Shown piece by piece: positions 18,563 to 30,820 of a DNA stretch of 64,000 nt (positions are counted from its first letter, which is position 1; the number at the start of each line of letters is the position of its first letter). Where the stretch lies: assembly GCA_002005505.1 (NCBI GenBank), contig KV908566.1, positions 1-64,000 on the forward strand. Direction: 5' to 3'. The notes beneath the pieces are model-generated. The model saw only the letters and a list, made by a program, of their open reading frames with translations, was not told where the DNA came from and made no database searches. This DNA comes from Botryococcus braunii (lineage: Eukaryota > Chlorophyta > Trebouxiophyceae). The translations under genes and the position numbers were made by a program.

Positions 18563-21400
18563 AGCATGTCACTGATCAATTTCTCATTTGAGAGTGTAAT
18601 TGACAACAAAGCACCATTCGCATCTCTCTTGTTTTATTTGCATGCTAGAAAGTGTTTTGCCTCCCTAAGTCTTTATGCTGAAATGACTGACATAAGTGAT
18701 TTGATTCTGTTATGACAGACATGCTCTGTGATATAATAGTATGTCATCAAATACAGCAGAATAGACTACAGACCCTCTGACTTGTTCAGGATGAATAGGA
18801 TGGATCAGCATTGAGATAGTAACTGAACTCACAGGACATTATGATAGTGTCATACCAGCTGGGCGCCTGCTTGAGCCCATAGAGGGCATTGTGCAGCTTG
18901 CAAACAGTATTGGGTCCACCTACATGAAAACCCTCTGGTTGCTGCACATAAATTTCCTCTGCTAATTTCCCATGTAGGAAGGCTGTACTGACATCCATCT
19001 GATGCACATGCATGTCCCTGTTCACAGCCTTCGCCAACAGGTACCTTAGTGTGGTATGTTTAGACACATGGGCATAAACTTCAGTGTAATCTATGCCATA
19101 TATCTGTTTGAAACCCTTTGCTACCAGTCTTGCTTTAAATCTATCCACCTCCCTGTTTCAGTGAGTTTTATTTTGTAGACCCATTTGACAGGGAGGGCCT
19201 TTTTGCGTTGTGCATCTGAAACTTCCACATATGTCAGGTGCCAAGACAGAGAGACTGCATTTCATCTTTCATGGCATCCAACCATTTCAGCGTCAGGAGT
19301 TGATAGTGAAAGTGACAGTTCAAATATTGTGTCTTTTTGGACTGAACATATCCAGGAAAGAGGTTTGGGTTTCTGTAGTGTGTGCACCAGACCACCAGGA
19401 TGTGTTTCTGCATTTTCCTATTCCTAACTGGATACTTACTGCTGAACCACCTGCTGGAGCTTAGGGACCACATCCTGGTCTACTCCAGGTTCTAATTGGG
19501 GTCTGGGACACTCCCCCCACTCATTTCATGGATAGTCGCTTGTGGAACACCCTTAAGTGGGCGCGGACTTGCAGCACTTGTGTAACAGGGTTCTGGATCT
19601 AAAGCGTCCGTACTTCCCGCGGCTGCACTTTTGCCATGCTTAGTCCCACTAGGATCAAGACCAAAGTGGTCCTGATCCTTTCCCGTTTGCTCTCCAGCAC
19701 TAACTAGTGTAGTGCCCTGATCAGCTCTAAGCTAATTTCTGGGATATCTAATGCAGAAGAGACATCAGGCATTTGTCATGGTATCACATCATCAGAATGA
19801 CCATCTTCTGATCAGAATCAGAGACACTCACTAGTGATGGGCAAGTTCATCCTCATCGTCTCAGCCAATGCTTCAGGCAGATCATACAGCATGTTCAGGA
19901 ATTGACATATTCTCTGCAGTAAACATCAATCTTTTCATCAACAAGAATTGTAGTTCTTGTAAGGCCATCATAACTACAAAATACCCTCAGCACTGACAGC
20001 TCAAATTTCCCTCCCTCTTTGATTAGGAAGAAGGAGAACATTGGAGCCAAAGATTTGAGATGTAAACATTGGGTCTTCTATGCATCATTTCAATGGATTT
20101 TGCTCAAGTGCTTAACAGGAGACATATTTCTAACAAATTGAAGTAAGAAGAGCTTCACCCCAGTTTTCAGAAGATAACCTGAGGCAGCTAGCAAACACCT
20201 TGCTTTCTCCTGTAGCGTACGGTTGAGCCTCTCTATTTTCCCATTCTCTGATTGCATATGGGGCAGTCTTCTGGTGAACTGCCCCATATCCTACAGATTT
20301 GAACAACCCATTGAACTCAGTACCATTATCTGTTCTGATAAATTGTGCTTTACAGTCTTGCTGGTTTTGCAAAGCTGTGAGAATGTATGTAGCTTCTTTG
20401 CTGCATCACTCTTAGATTTAATCAGAACAACAAAGGAGTACTCTGTGAACTCATCCAAAATGACAAGAGCATACTTGTATCCTTCAGGAGTTTCAGGATC
20501 TATGGGCCCATAAGGTCCATGTGAATGACTTCAAGAGGTTTTGAACAAGTATTATGGGTTGATTTAAATGGTGAGGCTGTCTGCCTCCCATGCATACAGG
20601 CATCGCAGGTACCTTGATGACCAATGCACTTGGATAGGTCACCTGATGGGAGTTTTAAGCCTTCTACAATTTTCTCCCTGCTCAACCTTTGCAAGTTTTG
20701 AGCAGAGAGATGACCAAAACGCTGATGCCATATGTTTACCAGATCTCATCCACCTTTGTATGGTTGCACTGTGTCTTTTCATTTGACACTGGTAGGGGAA
20801 CACTGTTTTGTATAGAAAGGTCTGTGAGCCACTGATAAGATATACATGTTCAGCAATGCCACAAGATCACCATTTGAATCTGTAAGGTGACAGTGAATGC
20901 CATTTATATGAACATCTAACCCATCATGATAGCCTTCCTACAGACAATAAACGCTTTTGGCTAGGGTACATGTTAACATTGTACAGGTAAAGAGAGTTCC
21001 TGTTTCCAGAAGACTGCACAGTACCCTCACCAATGATTCCTCCCTACCACCATTTGCTACTATCAGGATATCTGGTTTATCATACTTGACATAATTCATC
21101 ATATTCTCACATTCAGGGAAATATGATCTGTTGAACCAGAATCTATCAGCCAACCAGAAATAGAGGGTTCAGAGCAAACTGTATATAGCTGTGTGCAGTT
21201 GCTCTGCTTTGGTGGAGAAGCAAAGCTAACTCTCTTCCCCTCCAACTTTGGGCAGGTCTCTATGCTGTGTCCATCTCTTGCAGTACCTGCAAATGGTAAA
21301 GCCTCCTATCTGTTGGAAGGCTGTTTTACCACTCTGCCACCACCACCTTGATTAGCACCTTTCTCTACAGCATTTGAAGTAGGAGAATTTGGTGCCTTAT
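18563..21400 (-). pseudogene. Copia B gag knuckle, PR, IN and RT, unit I (error-rich)
   Basis: It matches unit II (31297-34239) and unit III from the RT fingers back to the gag zinc knuckle. Recognisable pieces are RT ([49 protein letters not shown]), integrase (FIRTDNGTEFNGLF) and the GAG-pre-integrase region (QRLSREKIVEGLKLPSGDLSKC). Dozens of small deletions break the frames. Because they sit only in this stretch and unit I LTR parts, they look like assembly errors rather than mutation. Confidence 0.8.
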
Positions 21401-22597
21401 TGTGAAAGGTTATGGGCAGAGAGAACACTGTAAGTCCGCAAAAGGATTTGTCAATGCACTGTAGAGGTTTCGTCAGTCAGACCTCGACACACCCTTTGGC
21501 GCGACTGATACAGGTTCGACAGGAGCGCCTTCCCTTGCGGCAACCAAAACGCAAGTGCGACTGTCTCAAAGACAATCAATATGCAATAGCAAGCTTCAAC
21601 TTGTAGCAAACAGACAGGACTTCCATTCCGTGGCACAGGATTCGGCCAACCAACGAATCGATTACATGGGACAATATTACTGCTTGCCCTACTGGCACAT
21701 CTCATATACGCATAAATTACTTCTCACATCAGCTGGTTTCATAGATCGTCTCAGACATGTTCTGTGCCGGACCTGAGTCCGGCACACTCGTTCCCTTGAC
21801 GACTAAGCACAGCTTGCGACAGTCAACAATATTACAAAAGAAAATTAATCAAACAACAATATGTAACCGCAAAAGGATTTGAATGCACTGTAGAGGTTTC
21901 GTCAGTCGACTCACACTATCCTCATTAGCCAAAAACTCAAAATAATAACATGCTATTCTATCTGTCAAGTGACAACGTACCTTTGGCGCGACTGATACAG
22001 TTCGACAGGAGCGCCTTCCCTTGCGGCAACCAAAAGCAAGTGCGACTGTCTCAAAAAATCAAATATGCAATGCAAGCTTCACTTGTAGCAACAGACAGGA
22101 CTCCATTCCGTGCACAGATTCGGCCAACCAACGAATGACGAGTTGTCGCCTCAGCAGTTAAACCTGACCGTGTTTGCGCCAAGGGACTCGATAAAGTCGA
22201 GTCCTGAAGTTCTCATCCAAAGCCTATTGGTTCCTAGGATGTGTGTCAGACAAAATAAACATTTTGACAAAAACACGATGGCGCCAGAATTTGATGACCG
22301 AACTAGAGGCAAAAACAGTTCCACTGAGTGCACGATGCTTGGAGCAATCAAGTTGCCAAACCTATGAATACGTGAGGGACGAGGCGTAAGGAATTGCCAC
22401 GCCAATTCTGGACAGCTGGAAAAATAGCATAGTTCACTAACAACAGTGTTGCGTCCAGGGCAGCCTGGCATGCACGACTGTTTTGCCTAGGATGAGTCAG
22501 AAGAATACTCTGAATAAGTCCAACAGAATGCTCCTAAGTAATTACCTATCTAGGTCATTACCTACAAAAATTACTGATCTAGGTCATACCTACAACA
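21401..22597 (-). repeat. Family A LTR, copy 2 (error-rich)
   Basis: Same junctions as the other array LTRs: CCTTAT of B gag on the left, GACTC of the B LTR on the right. It is about 210 bp shorter than copies 3 and 4 because of scattered small deletions and a few larger losses between about 21820 and 22400. Confidence 0.85.
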
Positions 22598-22840
22598 GAC
22601 TCATTCCTGAAATAACCGATCGTACTTAAAGTACTTCAGCAAGTTGAGGTCCATCACGATTGAATACGATCCGAGGAATCTTGTCGTCCTAAATATCCGT
22701 ATCTCTAAGAACCTCCTGATTTACGGAAACCAATTTTTGCAAAGTAATACTGTTCTTATGTAGGGCCATAAACTAAGTTCATACGAACATGCAACTTATG
22801 CTAAGACATTATATGTCCATAAAAGATGTCTTTGCCAACA
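22598..22840 (-). repeat. Copia B 3' LTR fragment, unit II
   Basis: It is the same fragment as 9793-10090, shortened by scattered deletions. 22841-23103 is the corresponding B 3' untranslated stretch. Confidence 0.7.
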
Positions 22841-23103
22841 CTCCCTCATGTGAAGTATGAAACTTTATGCAATTCAAACTGAACATTTTCAGGCTATGAG
22901 CATCAAGTAAATCATCAGATGTTGCAATGGCTCGGTGCTCCAAACCGGTCAGCACAACCCCTTGACATCCACCACCAAATGACCCCCCTCTTTTTATTGG
23001 GTGCGGTGTTACCTCCCCTTCTTCAAGGTGGGTTTATGGTGAGGAGTATCTGTTGATGCGCAGGGTGTCTGATTACTTGTGTCAAAAGCACAATTAAAAA
23101 AAA

Positions 23104-23858
23104 TCATTTCATTCCTGCCATCTCCCTGAACTTAACAAATGAGGCTTTTGGTAGAATTTTGGTGAACATATCAGCAACATTTTCTGATGTGTGGATGTAT
23201 TGAGGATTAATGTTCCCCTTGACCACTTCACCCCTGACTCTGTGATAGCGGACTCCAATGTGCTTCGTCCTGGGTGAAATGGGTATGCCTCTAATGTTGG
23301 CCAGGGCTCCAGTATTATCTGAGAGTATGACTGCAGCTCCCAGATCCTCTCCAACATCCTGCACCAACTTGGACAGCCAAAGTGCCTCCTGGACACCAGT
23401 GCTCATTGCTATAAATTCAGCTCAACAGTTGACAGGGCAGCCAGCTTTTGGAGTTTGCTACCCACAAGAGATAGCCGTGCCATCAGACAGGAAGATAAAA
23501 CCAGAGGTGGATCGTACCCATCCAGATCCCTGCAAAGTCTGAATCAACATATCCTATGATCCCTCCCTTGCTCCTTTCCCATTTGAGACCTAACTCCTTG
23601 GTCCCCGACGGATACTGGAGCAGATGAATCCCAGCCCCCCAGTGAATAGAAGTCGGAGTTTGAGAATCTTGCTAGGAGAGAAGCAGAGTAGGAAATGTCT
23701 GGTCTGGTAGTGTTTGACAAGTAAAGAACACCCTCAACCAGTTCCCTATATCTGTTGTTTTGGGGAAGTGGTTTGCCTTCTCCCTTTTTAAGTTTCATTG
23801 ATCTATCGAGGAGAGTAGATTTGGGCTTGTCCTCTTTTATATCGAAACTCTCAAGCAT
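23104..23858 (-). pseudogene. Copia B RT end and RNase H, unit II
   Basis: It carries the same residues as 10373-11133 with the CA insertion, plus extra one-base losses (near 23421, 23460, 23512, 23530 and 23656). It is interrupted by the second chromovirus copy at AGCAT (23854-23858). Confidence 0.85.
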
Positions 23859-24335
23859 TGGTCGTAGAATGCACAAGTTAGGGAGAATTTCCAAGTTGTG
23901 AGAGAGAGAGAGACAAGGCCGGATGGCCGACAAGTTGGACGCTCTTTCCAATTACAAGTAACCCCCACCTCACGGAGCTTCCACTCCCTACTTGTGGTCT
24001 ACTAAGCTTCCAAATTACCTGAGTGCGTGTCTTCCCGTGGCTTACGTCTCTATCCGTTCCTTCCCGTGGTTCGTGATCGTGTGTTCACGTTCCTCCAATG
24101 GTAGCGCACTAGTCCACCAAACCTCTACAATAGTATCTAGAAAATATCCTAGAATCCTACTATGAGAGTAACGTCCATAACTATCCAATGGAATTCGACG
24201 GCTAGGAAGCCAAGGCTAGACGCTAGGCACGTGCGTACTCGCGTTGCTCGTACGACATGTGCGCCACATGTGCGCCTAGGCTAGGGGGTAAGGGAAATGT
24301 CCAGAAATGCCGGGAAATCCCTACATTCCATCACA
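23859..24335 (-). repeat. 3' LTR of chromovirus copy 2
   Basis: 477 bp, with one extra G near the left end compared with copy 1. The polypurine tract is at 24336-24347 and the 3' non-coding region with the 24-bp tandem repeats at about 24944-25020. Confidence 0.92.
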
Positions 24336-25300
24336 TCATCCCCCCCTTAATTCCTGCATGTCCTCATGCAGCCACATACACACATACAGTAGACCACAAT
24401 TATAAGGGAATGGTCGTCACCGAACGGCCCATCCACCAGCGCCGTTAGACCCTTGCCGAATGGGTTACATTAGGGTCCCCGCCTCCAAGTTATTCCCCTA
24501 TCATCCCAAGCAATTGACTAAAGCGTCCATTTTTTTTTTTGTTTTTTTTTTAATTTATTTATTAGGTGTGCTTTATTTTAGTCCTAAGTACAATACTGTA
24601 CGATACGATACGACACGGTACTATAATTACGATAAATTACGATAAATTACGGCGAACTACGACGAACGTTCGCCTTATTCCTTTCGAACTATCCAAGTCC
24701 GCCTTTATTGACACATCCCTATTTATTATTTATTAAAGCAATACAATGCTTGTGACACAACCGATAAACAATCCGAACAAGATAAATATGACACAGGTGT
24801 AGCTCAGTCCACAATGCTTCCCTAAAGTGGCTATCCATACAACACAGTTTCTTTATGATACATTGTCCATACTGTACACATACTGTACACATAAGGTACA
24901 CATATAGTACATAGAAAGAAATCCATCCCAAGATGCCAAGTAGTCCATATCCAAGGGTTCCAAGTAGCCCATAGCCAAGGGTTCCAAGTAGCCCATAGCC
25001 AAGGGTTCCAAGTCACTTCTGTACTTCAAGCCCACGTCCCAAGTGCTAGTTAAGCAGACTGCGGTTGCGCGCCATGTGTACTTCAATTCCTATCCCTGAA
25101 TGCAGAACCCCGAGTTCAATGCATCGAAGCGGTATGAGGCCTCATGCCACACATACCGAGGTAGGCAACCTACCCCGTCCCTTGTCCCAAAGTACACAAG
25201 ATATACAGTCCCTACCATAGGTCCCGTCCCATGTATTCCCAGACACCAGGTGGGAACTCCACAAGTGGAATGAGGGGGACAACCGTCCGGAGGGGCCCGT

Positions 25301-28300
25301 TCAAGGGAAGGTGTCGCGCAGCGCCACCTGGTCCCAAATGGGCGGGGCGAGCCCCTGGAGTCTATGATAGGTATTAACCAGCCCGGGATGGGTCTCGAAT
25401 GCCTCCTGAGATTCCCATGAGTCCTCTGTGGCCCCATGGCCTGCCCACTTTACAAGGTACTCGAGAAAGGGTGTGCCATCCTCAAAATGGTAGGAGAACC
25501 CATCCTTGTCGTGCAACAGCCGGTGATCGACTAGTGCATCCACTACCCACTCCAGGTGAGTGGTGCCATCCGCTTTGGTGATGACTTTTGGGGGGCAGTA
25601 TCCACGCGACTGCGCCTCCTCACGTGTCCAGTATGGCTTCAAATAGCAGACATTTATGCGGGGGTGGATGTCCAGCCGGTCCGGAAGATCCAGTGTGACG
25701 AAGTTAACGTTGTCGGGCGTGACCGCCATGACCCTGAAGGGTCCCACGTGCCTGGGTTGCAGCTTGCTGAATCTGTTTGAAGTTAGCGTGGGGGCCGCAC
25801 GGGTTGAAAGGAGGACATAGTCCCCTTCCTGGTAGATGGCCTCCCTCCTATGCCGGTTGGCATAGGCCGTCTGACGGTCTTGAGCTGCACGCAAACACTT
25901 CCTTGCAAGGGTGATTTTGTCTTGCATTTTTCTCATGAAGAGATCAGCCCTATCCACCTTAGTGCCCTCCATGTGTCCCACCGCAAACGGTATATTTGGA
26001 TCTTGCCCATATGTTAACCTGAAGGGTGTGGAGTTTAGGGAAGTTTGCCAAGAGTTGTTGTAGGCAAATTCCGCCACTGAAAGGTAATCCTCCCACTCCC
26101 TTGGGTTATCCTTGACATAGTGTTTCAAAAAATCTTCCAAGATCCTATTCACCCGTTCCGTTTGACCATCTGACTGAGGATGATATGCCGTAGTTCGAGC
26201 CGGCTTGCACCCCGTCAGACTTAGAAGTGTGTTCATGAAATTATTCACAAACCGAGGATCTCGGTCCGAAACAATTTCTTCAGGGAAACCGTGATACTTC
26301 CATACTTTATCCCTCATCAGAACAGCAACTTCATAAGCATCTGCATTGGTAGTGGTAGGGGCAAAGTGGGCACATTTGCTCAACCTGTCAACCACTACCC
26401 ATATTGCGTTATGCCCGTGTTTGCTTTTAGGCAGTCCCGTGATGAAATCCATTGAGATGCTTTGCCATTTCCTTGTGGGGATTTGTAAAGGGTGTAAGAG
26501 TCCTGCGGGTAACTGGTTTGAGGCCTTCACCCGCTGGCATGAATCACAATACTTCACATACTCCCGCACATCCTCCGCCATTCCCGGCCACCACCAGTCC
26601 CGCTTCACTAGATCATACATCTTCGCAAAGCCTGGATGACCAACAGAAGGAGGTTCATGCAAAGCTTTCAATATGTCCTGCCGCAGATTCCTAGCAACTG
26701 GACCTTCCTTATCCCGGACTTCATAAAATGCAGGCACATATTTTCTTCCCTCCCTTCCAAATTCCCAAACCCCGTCCGTAAAGTGAACTTTTCTCCTATT
26801 TGCCCTTGTTCCCAACCACGAATCATGTGCGTAAGCACCCTTCAACAATTCCAAGAAGGTGTCACACCCGTCAGACCCGAGGGTGATGGAGCCCGAGCGG
26901 GCCCTCCCGTCCCCATCCATCGAGGTTGCATTGGTCCCCTTCCCGGGGTTGGGCTCCGTGGAGACGTTGCGCTGCTGTTGTCCCTGGAGCTGTCCCTGGA
27001 GGACTGGGTTCCTGGACAACGCATCCGCAACGTTAGTCTTTCCAGGCTCCCAAACCCAAAGAATGTTGAACTCCTGCAACTTCTCAGCCCACCGTGCCCT
27101 CCGAGGGCTTAAACCAACCTGTTGCTGAAGAAAAGTGTTACACTTATGGTCTGTGGTGACAGTGACTTGTTTCCCTAGGACATAACATCTCCATTCCGTC
27201 AAGGCATACACTACAGCAAGTAACTCCCTCTCAGTTGCAGAATAGTTCCTTTCTGCACTATTGAGCTTCTTACTGTAATAAGCAATGACTCGACCTTCCT
27301 GCAATAGTACAGCGCCAACCCCAAAATCACTCGCATCACAAATTACCTGGAAGGGTTTACGAAGGTCTGGCAGTGATAGTATGGGTGCCTGTATTAATGC
27401 ATCCTTGAGAGCCGCAAGGGCCTCATCTTGCTCCTTTCCCCAAGTCCAAGAACTTTTGCTACTGGACAGTTTAGTCAAAGGTGCAGCAAGTGAGCTGAAC
27501 CCCTGAATAAATTTTCGAAAATAATTTGCAAGCCCCAAAAATCTACGCACGTCGGTGACGTTTTGGGGTGTGGGCCAATCCTTGACTACCTCCACCTTTT
27601 GGGGGTCCACTTTCAGTCCATCCTTGCCAATGATATGCCCGAGGTATTTGAGTTCTGAGCATAAGAATTCACATTTGGCAAGTTTTGCAAACAATTCCTT
27701 TTCCCGAAGGCGTTGGAACACCTTCCGAAGATGAGCATAATGCTCCTCTTCATCCCGACTGAAAATTAGAACATCGTCAAGGTACACTACCACAAACCCT
27801 TCCCTTATGAAATCATGAAAGATTTCATTCATTAGGCGTTGAAAGGTAGCGGGGGCGTTGGTGAGTCCAAAAGGAAGCACTAAGAACTCATACAGCCCAA
27901 AGGGTGTACGAAACGCTGTTTTAGGAATGTCTTCCTCCTTTAGCCTTACTTGATGATAACCACTGAGGAGGTCCAGACTTGAGAAAATCTTAGCACCTTT
28001 AAGTTTATCAAGCAAGTCGTCTATGCGAGGGAGAGGGTACCTATCATGAATGGTGATTTTATTTAATGCCCTGTAGTCTATAACCATTCGGTATGTGCCC
28101 TCCTTCTTCCTCACAAACAAGACCGGTGAAGCATATGGTGAACATGAGGGGCGTATGTGTCCCTTAGAAAGTAGTTCATCCACAGTTCGCTCACATTCCT
28201 CAGTTTCTTCCACGGACAAGCGGTAAGCAGGACGGTTTGGAGGAGTTATTCCTTCCTGCACATTAATAGTGTGATAGACTTGTCGGTGTGGGGGTAGTCC

Positions 28301-29461
28301 TGGTAGCCCATTTGGAAAAATGTCCTTGTACTCCCGGAGCAAGTGTGCTAGCCGCTCAGGCTTTTTAGCACAAATTTCCTCTAGAGGGTCCGAAGGCTTA
28401 CCCGTGGTGACCTCGGATTCTCCCTCTTCCTCTTCCTTTTCCTCTTCCCTTTCCTCTTCCTCTTCCACTTCCTTCTCCACTTCTAGGCAACTCTCCATAT
28501 CCGGGGCCGTGCCCGAGGTATCCCCCGGCGCAGAGTTGTGTAAGGAAGTCCCGGATGACTCCGTCGAGGGGTCGTCCATATCCACCAAAGGTGGCATCTC
28601 TTCCTGTTCATCCCAACCAACATGTTCATCCTTGGCCATGACATTGAACAAGCAGGTTTTCCAATGATCCCGTTTCCCTTTCCTGGTGTTTCCTAATTTG
28701 ATTCCCCATCCCAACTTCTTTCCCAAGCCTTTTCCATGTTTGTTTAACAAGACCCATTTGTTATTGTGTCTAATATGAGCCTTGCCAGCTCTCACATTAA
28801 CATTAGCATGTCGTGGTGCTAGCCAATCCTGTCCCAAAATAATGTCAATTCCTTCCATTATTGAGTCACACACAAGAAAGGAGTGTCTCGTAATGATAGA
28901 TGGAGCAAACCGGACACTCAAATCCACTTTCCCATTTGTGTGTGTTACTGTCCCATCAGCAAGTGTGACGGGTGAAGTCCTCTTGTTATACCTCAAACCT
29001 TGCAAAACTTTTTCCCGGACAAAAGAGTGTGTGGCCCCGGTGTCCATTAAAGCTTTACATTGTTGTCCCCTTGCCATGACAGGAAATGTGAGGTTAAGAG
29101 GTGCAGCACTTGACGTTGAACCCAACTGACAAGATGCTTTGGGTGCTGCATAAGCTAAAACAAAGGAAAAAGGAAATGTACATTGCTGTCCTTGAAAAGA
29201 AAAGCATTCCCCTTTTGAGCCCCTAGCAAGAATTTTCAGGTTTGCGCGAGAGCGTAACCGCAAAAAGAAACTCCTACTTTTCCACACCTTCTGGCCTATC
29301 ACAAAGCATGCACTGACTTGTGAGTTTTCTTTTCGTTCAGCAAGAAAAGATTCAATACAAGTCTCAGCTTTGTGTTTGCCAGGAACAATCAGAGGTGTAT
29401 TCCAACTTCCCAAGGACTTCTGAACAAGAAAAGTTAAATATGAAAAACAAATTTCATTCAT
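25301..29461 (-). CDS. Chromovirus Pol polyprotein, copy 2
   Basis: 1386 aa, the same domain order as copy 1: protease, acidic linker, reverse transcriptase (YLDD), RNase H, HHCC and D-D-E integrase, chromodomain. It is open throughout, and the two amino-acid differences noted are outside catalytic motifs. Confidence 0.95.
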   Translation of the reverse strand: MNEICFSYLTFLVQKSLGSWNTPLIVPGKHKAETCIESFLAERKENSQVSACFVIGQKVWKSRSFFLRLRSRANLKILARGSKGECFSFQGQQCTFPFSFVLAYAAPKASCQLGSTSSAAPLNLTFPVMARGQQCKALMDTGATHSFVREKVLQGLRYNKRTSPVTLADGTVTHTNGKVDLSVRFAPSIITRHSFLVCDSIMEGIDIILGQDWLAPRHANVNVRAGKAHIRHNNKWVLLNKHGKGLGKKLGWGIKLGNTRKGKRDHWKTCLFNVMAKDEHVGWDEQEEMPPLVDMDDPSTESSGTSLHNSAPGDTSGTAPDMESCLEVEKEVEEEEEREEEKEEEEGESEVTTGKPSDPLEEICAKKPERLAHLLREYKDIFPNGLPGLPPHRQVYHTINVQEGITPPNRPAYRLSVEETEECERTVDELLSKGHIRPSCSPYASPVLFVRKKEGTYRMVIDYRALNKITIHDRYPLPRIDDLLDKLKGAKIFSSLDLLSGYHQVRLKEEDIPKTAFRTPFGLYEFLVLPFGLTNAPATFQRLMNEIFHDFIREGFVVVYLDDVLIFSRDEEEHYAHLRKVFQRLREKELFAKLAKCEFLCSELKYLGHIIGKDGLKVDPQKVEVVKDWPTPQNVTDVRRFLGLANYFRKFIQGFSSLAAPLTKLSSSKSSWTWGKEQDEALAALKDALIQAPILSLPDLRKPFQVICDASDFGVGAVLLQEGRVIAYYSKKLNSAERNYSATERELLAVVYALTEWRCYVLGKQVTVTTDHKCNTFLQQQVGLSPRRARWAEKLQEFNILWVWEPGKTNVADALSRNPVLQGQLQGQQQRNVSTEPNPGKGTNATSMDGDGRARSGSITLGSDGCDTFLELLKGAYAHDSWLGTRANRRKVHFTDGVWEFGREGRKYVPAFYEVRDKEGPVARNLRQDILKALHEPPSVGHPGFAKMYDLVKRDWWWPGMAEDVREYVKYCDSCQRVKASNQLPAGLLHPLQIPTRKWQSISMDFITGLPKSKHGHNAIWVVVDRLSKCAHFAPTTTNADAYEVAVLMRDKVWKYHGFPEEIVSDRDPRFVNNFMNTLLSLTGCKPARTTAYHPQSDGQTERVNRILEDFLKHYVKDNPREWEDYLSVAEFAYNNSWQTSLNSTPFRLTYGQDPNIPFAVGHMEGTKVDRADLFMRKMQDKITLARKCLRAAQDRQTAYANRHRREAIYQEGDYVLLSTRAAPTLTSNRFSKLQPRHVGPFRVMAVTPDNVNFVTLDLPDRLDIHPRINVCYLKPYWTREEAQSRGYCPPKVITKADGTTHLEWVVDALVDHRLLHDKDGFSYHFEDGTPFLEYLVKWAGHGATEDSWESQEAFETHPGLVNTYHRLQGLAPPIWDQVALRDTFP

Positions 29462-29463
29462 GA

Positions 29464-30702
29464 CTAATCTTGTTTAGGGCCCTTGCCCTTCCCTTTCCCT
29501 TTCCAATGTTTTCCCTTGTTAAATCCCTTAGGCCCAATGTGTGAGGGAGGTGAAACACCTTGCAGTGGTGCTGCCACTGGTTGATTGTTTCCTTGCCTCG
29601 GATAGAATCCAGGCTGAAAATTTGATGGGGTGTGCCCACTAGCTTGAGCTTTGGCAGCTAGATATTGCTTTTTAGCAACACACTGCCATGACTCGTGGCC
29701 TAGTTTATGACAAAAATAGCATTCCCTATCCTTTGGAATAGAGGTTCTAGAATCAATTTTTCTCCCGGACCCAAAAGGGGGTGCTCCCACCAAACCCAAG
29801 GAAGGTGGTGCAGGGGGCTGTTGTTCCACCACTCCTGCTGCCACTTGAGGTGTCTGGGTGTAGACCCTCTTCCTCTTGGGTCCCTGTGCATCCACATATG
29901 TGCTTTTGAGACTTGCCTCATATTTAACAACATAAGTGCAAATGTCTTCCAGATCAGTGAAAGGACTGCCTGTTGCAGGGTTCACAGTGCATGCAAGTTT
30001 GAGAGGAGTATTAAGACCCTTGGTAAAAAGATGTAACTGGTCTTGCATGGCTATTTGATAGTCAACCTCTACATCTGCTAAGAGAGACATAAATCTTTCA
30101 ATATATCTCTCGACAGTCTCATTTCCTTGAAAGACTTTGTCTAATTTTGCCCTGGCAATGGCCACTGTGTCTGTGGAATCATATCTTTTAACCATAAAAG
30201 TTTTAAAATCCTTCCATTCCAATGTATGCTCATGTATCCCTTCCTTTTCTAGTTTCCTTACATGTGTGTCCCAAACTTTTGTGGGTCTTTCTTCCATCAA
30301 TTGCACTCCCAAGGCCACCCACTTTCCTGCAGGCACATTGGTTAGTTTTGCATAGCCTTCCAACTTCCTTGCAAAATAGCAAAAAGATCCCCTCTTTCCC
30401 GAAAACAAAGAAGGAGGAGTTGCTCTTACTTGTCCACTAGGGCGAGGAGTCTCCTCCACCCCATCCCCTCCAACTTGCCTTTCGGCAAGAAGCTTTTCCT
30501 TAAATTCCAAAAATAACTGCTCCTTTATTTTATTGGTCAACTTGATCTTCTTTGTCTTTGGTGTGGACGGAGCGGGCGACGGATCGCGAGATGCCCCCTC
30601 CATCAAGTCCTCTACCAGCTCCCCTGAGCTTTCCAACGCTTCCAAAAATTCTCTTTCTTCCGAAGAAAGGTTTTTAAACTTCCCAGAAGAGGGCGGTGAC
30701 AT
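29464..30702 (-). CDS. Chromovirus Gag, copy 2
   Basis: 412 aa, apparently identical to copy 1 at the protein level, with the same zinc knuckle and Gly/Lys-rich tail. The stop is 2 nt before the pol ATG in another frame. Confidence 0.93.
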   Translation of the reverse strand: MSPPSSGKFKNLSSEEREFLEALESSGELVEDLMEGASRDPSPAPSTPKTKKIKLTNKIKEQLFLEFKEKLLAERQVGGDGVEETPRPSGQVRATPPSLFSGKRGSFCYFARKLEGYAKLTNVPAGKWVALGVQLMEERPTKVWDTHVRKLEKEGIHEHTLEWKDFKTFMVKRYDSTDTVAIARAKLDKVFQGNETVERYIERFMSLLADVEVDYQIAMQDQLHLFTKGLNTPLKLACTVNPATGSPFTDLEDICTYVVKYEASLKSTYVDAQGPKRKRVYTQTPQVAAGVVEQQPPAPPSLGLVGAPPFGSGRKIDSRTSIPKDRECYFCHKLGHESWQCVAKKQYLAAKAQASGHTPSNFQPGFYPRQGNNQPVAAPLQGVSPPSHIGPKGFNKGKHWKGKGKGKGPKQD

Positions 30703-30802
30703 CTACGGCCCACATATGAGAGTTAGGACCTTCCATCGAACGATCTCCCTCCTACGACTTTCCTCCTTCCACCACGCGAAAGACTTGCAGAGAACAATTC
30801 GG

Positions 30803-30818
30803 CATCTCGCCGATACCA
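30803..30818 (-). promoter_or_regulatory. Primer-binding site, chromovirus copy 2
   Basis: Same 16 nt as in copy 1, 2 nt inside the 5' LTR. The leader to the gag start is 118 bp. Confidence 0.7.
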
Positions 30819-30820
30819 GA

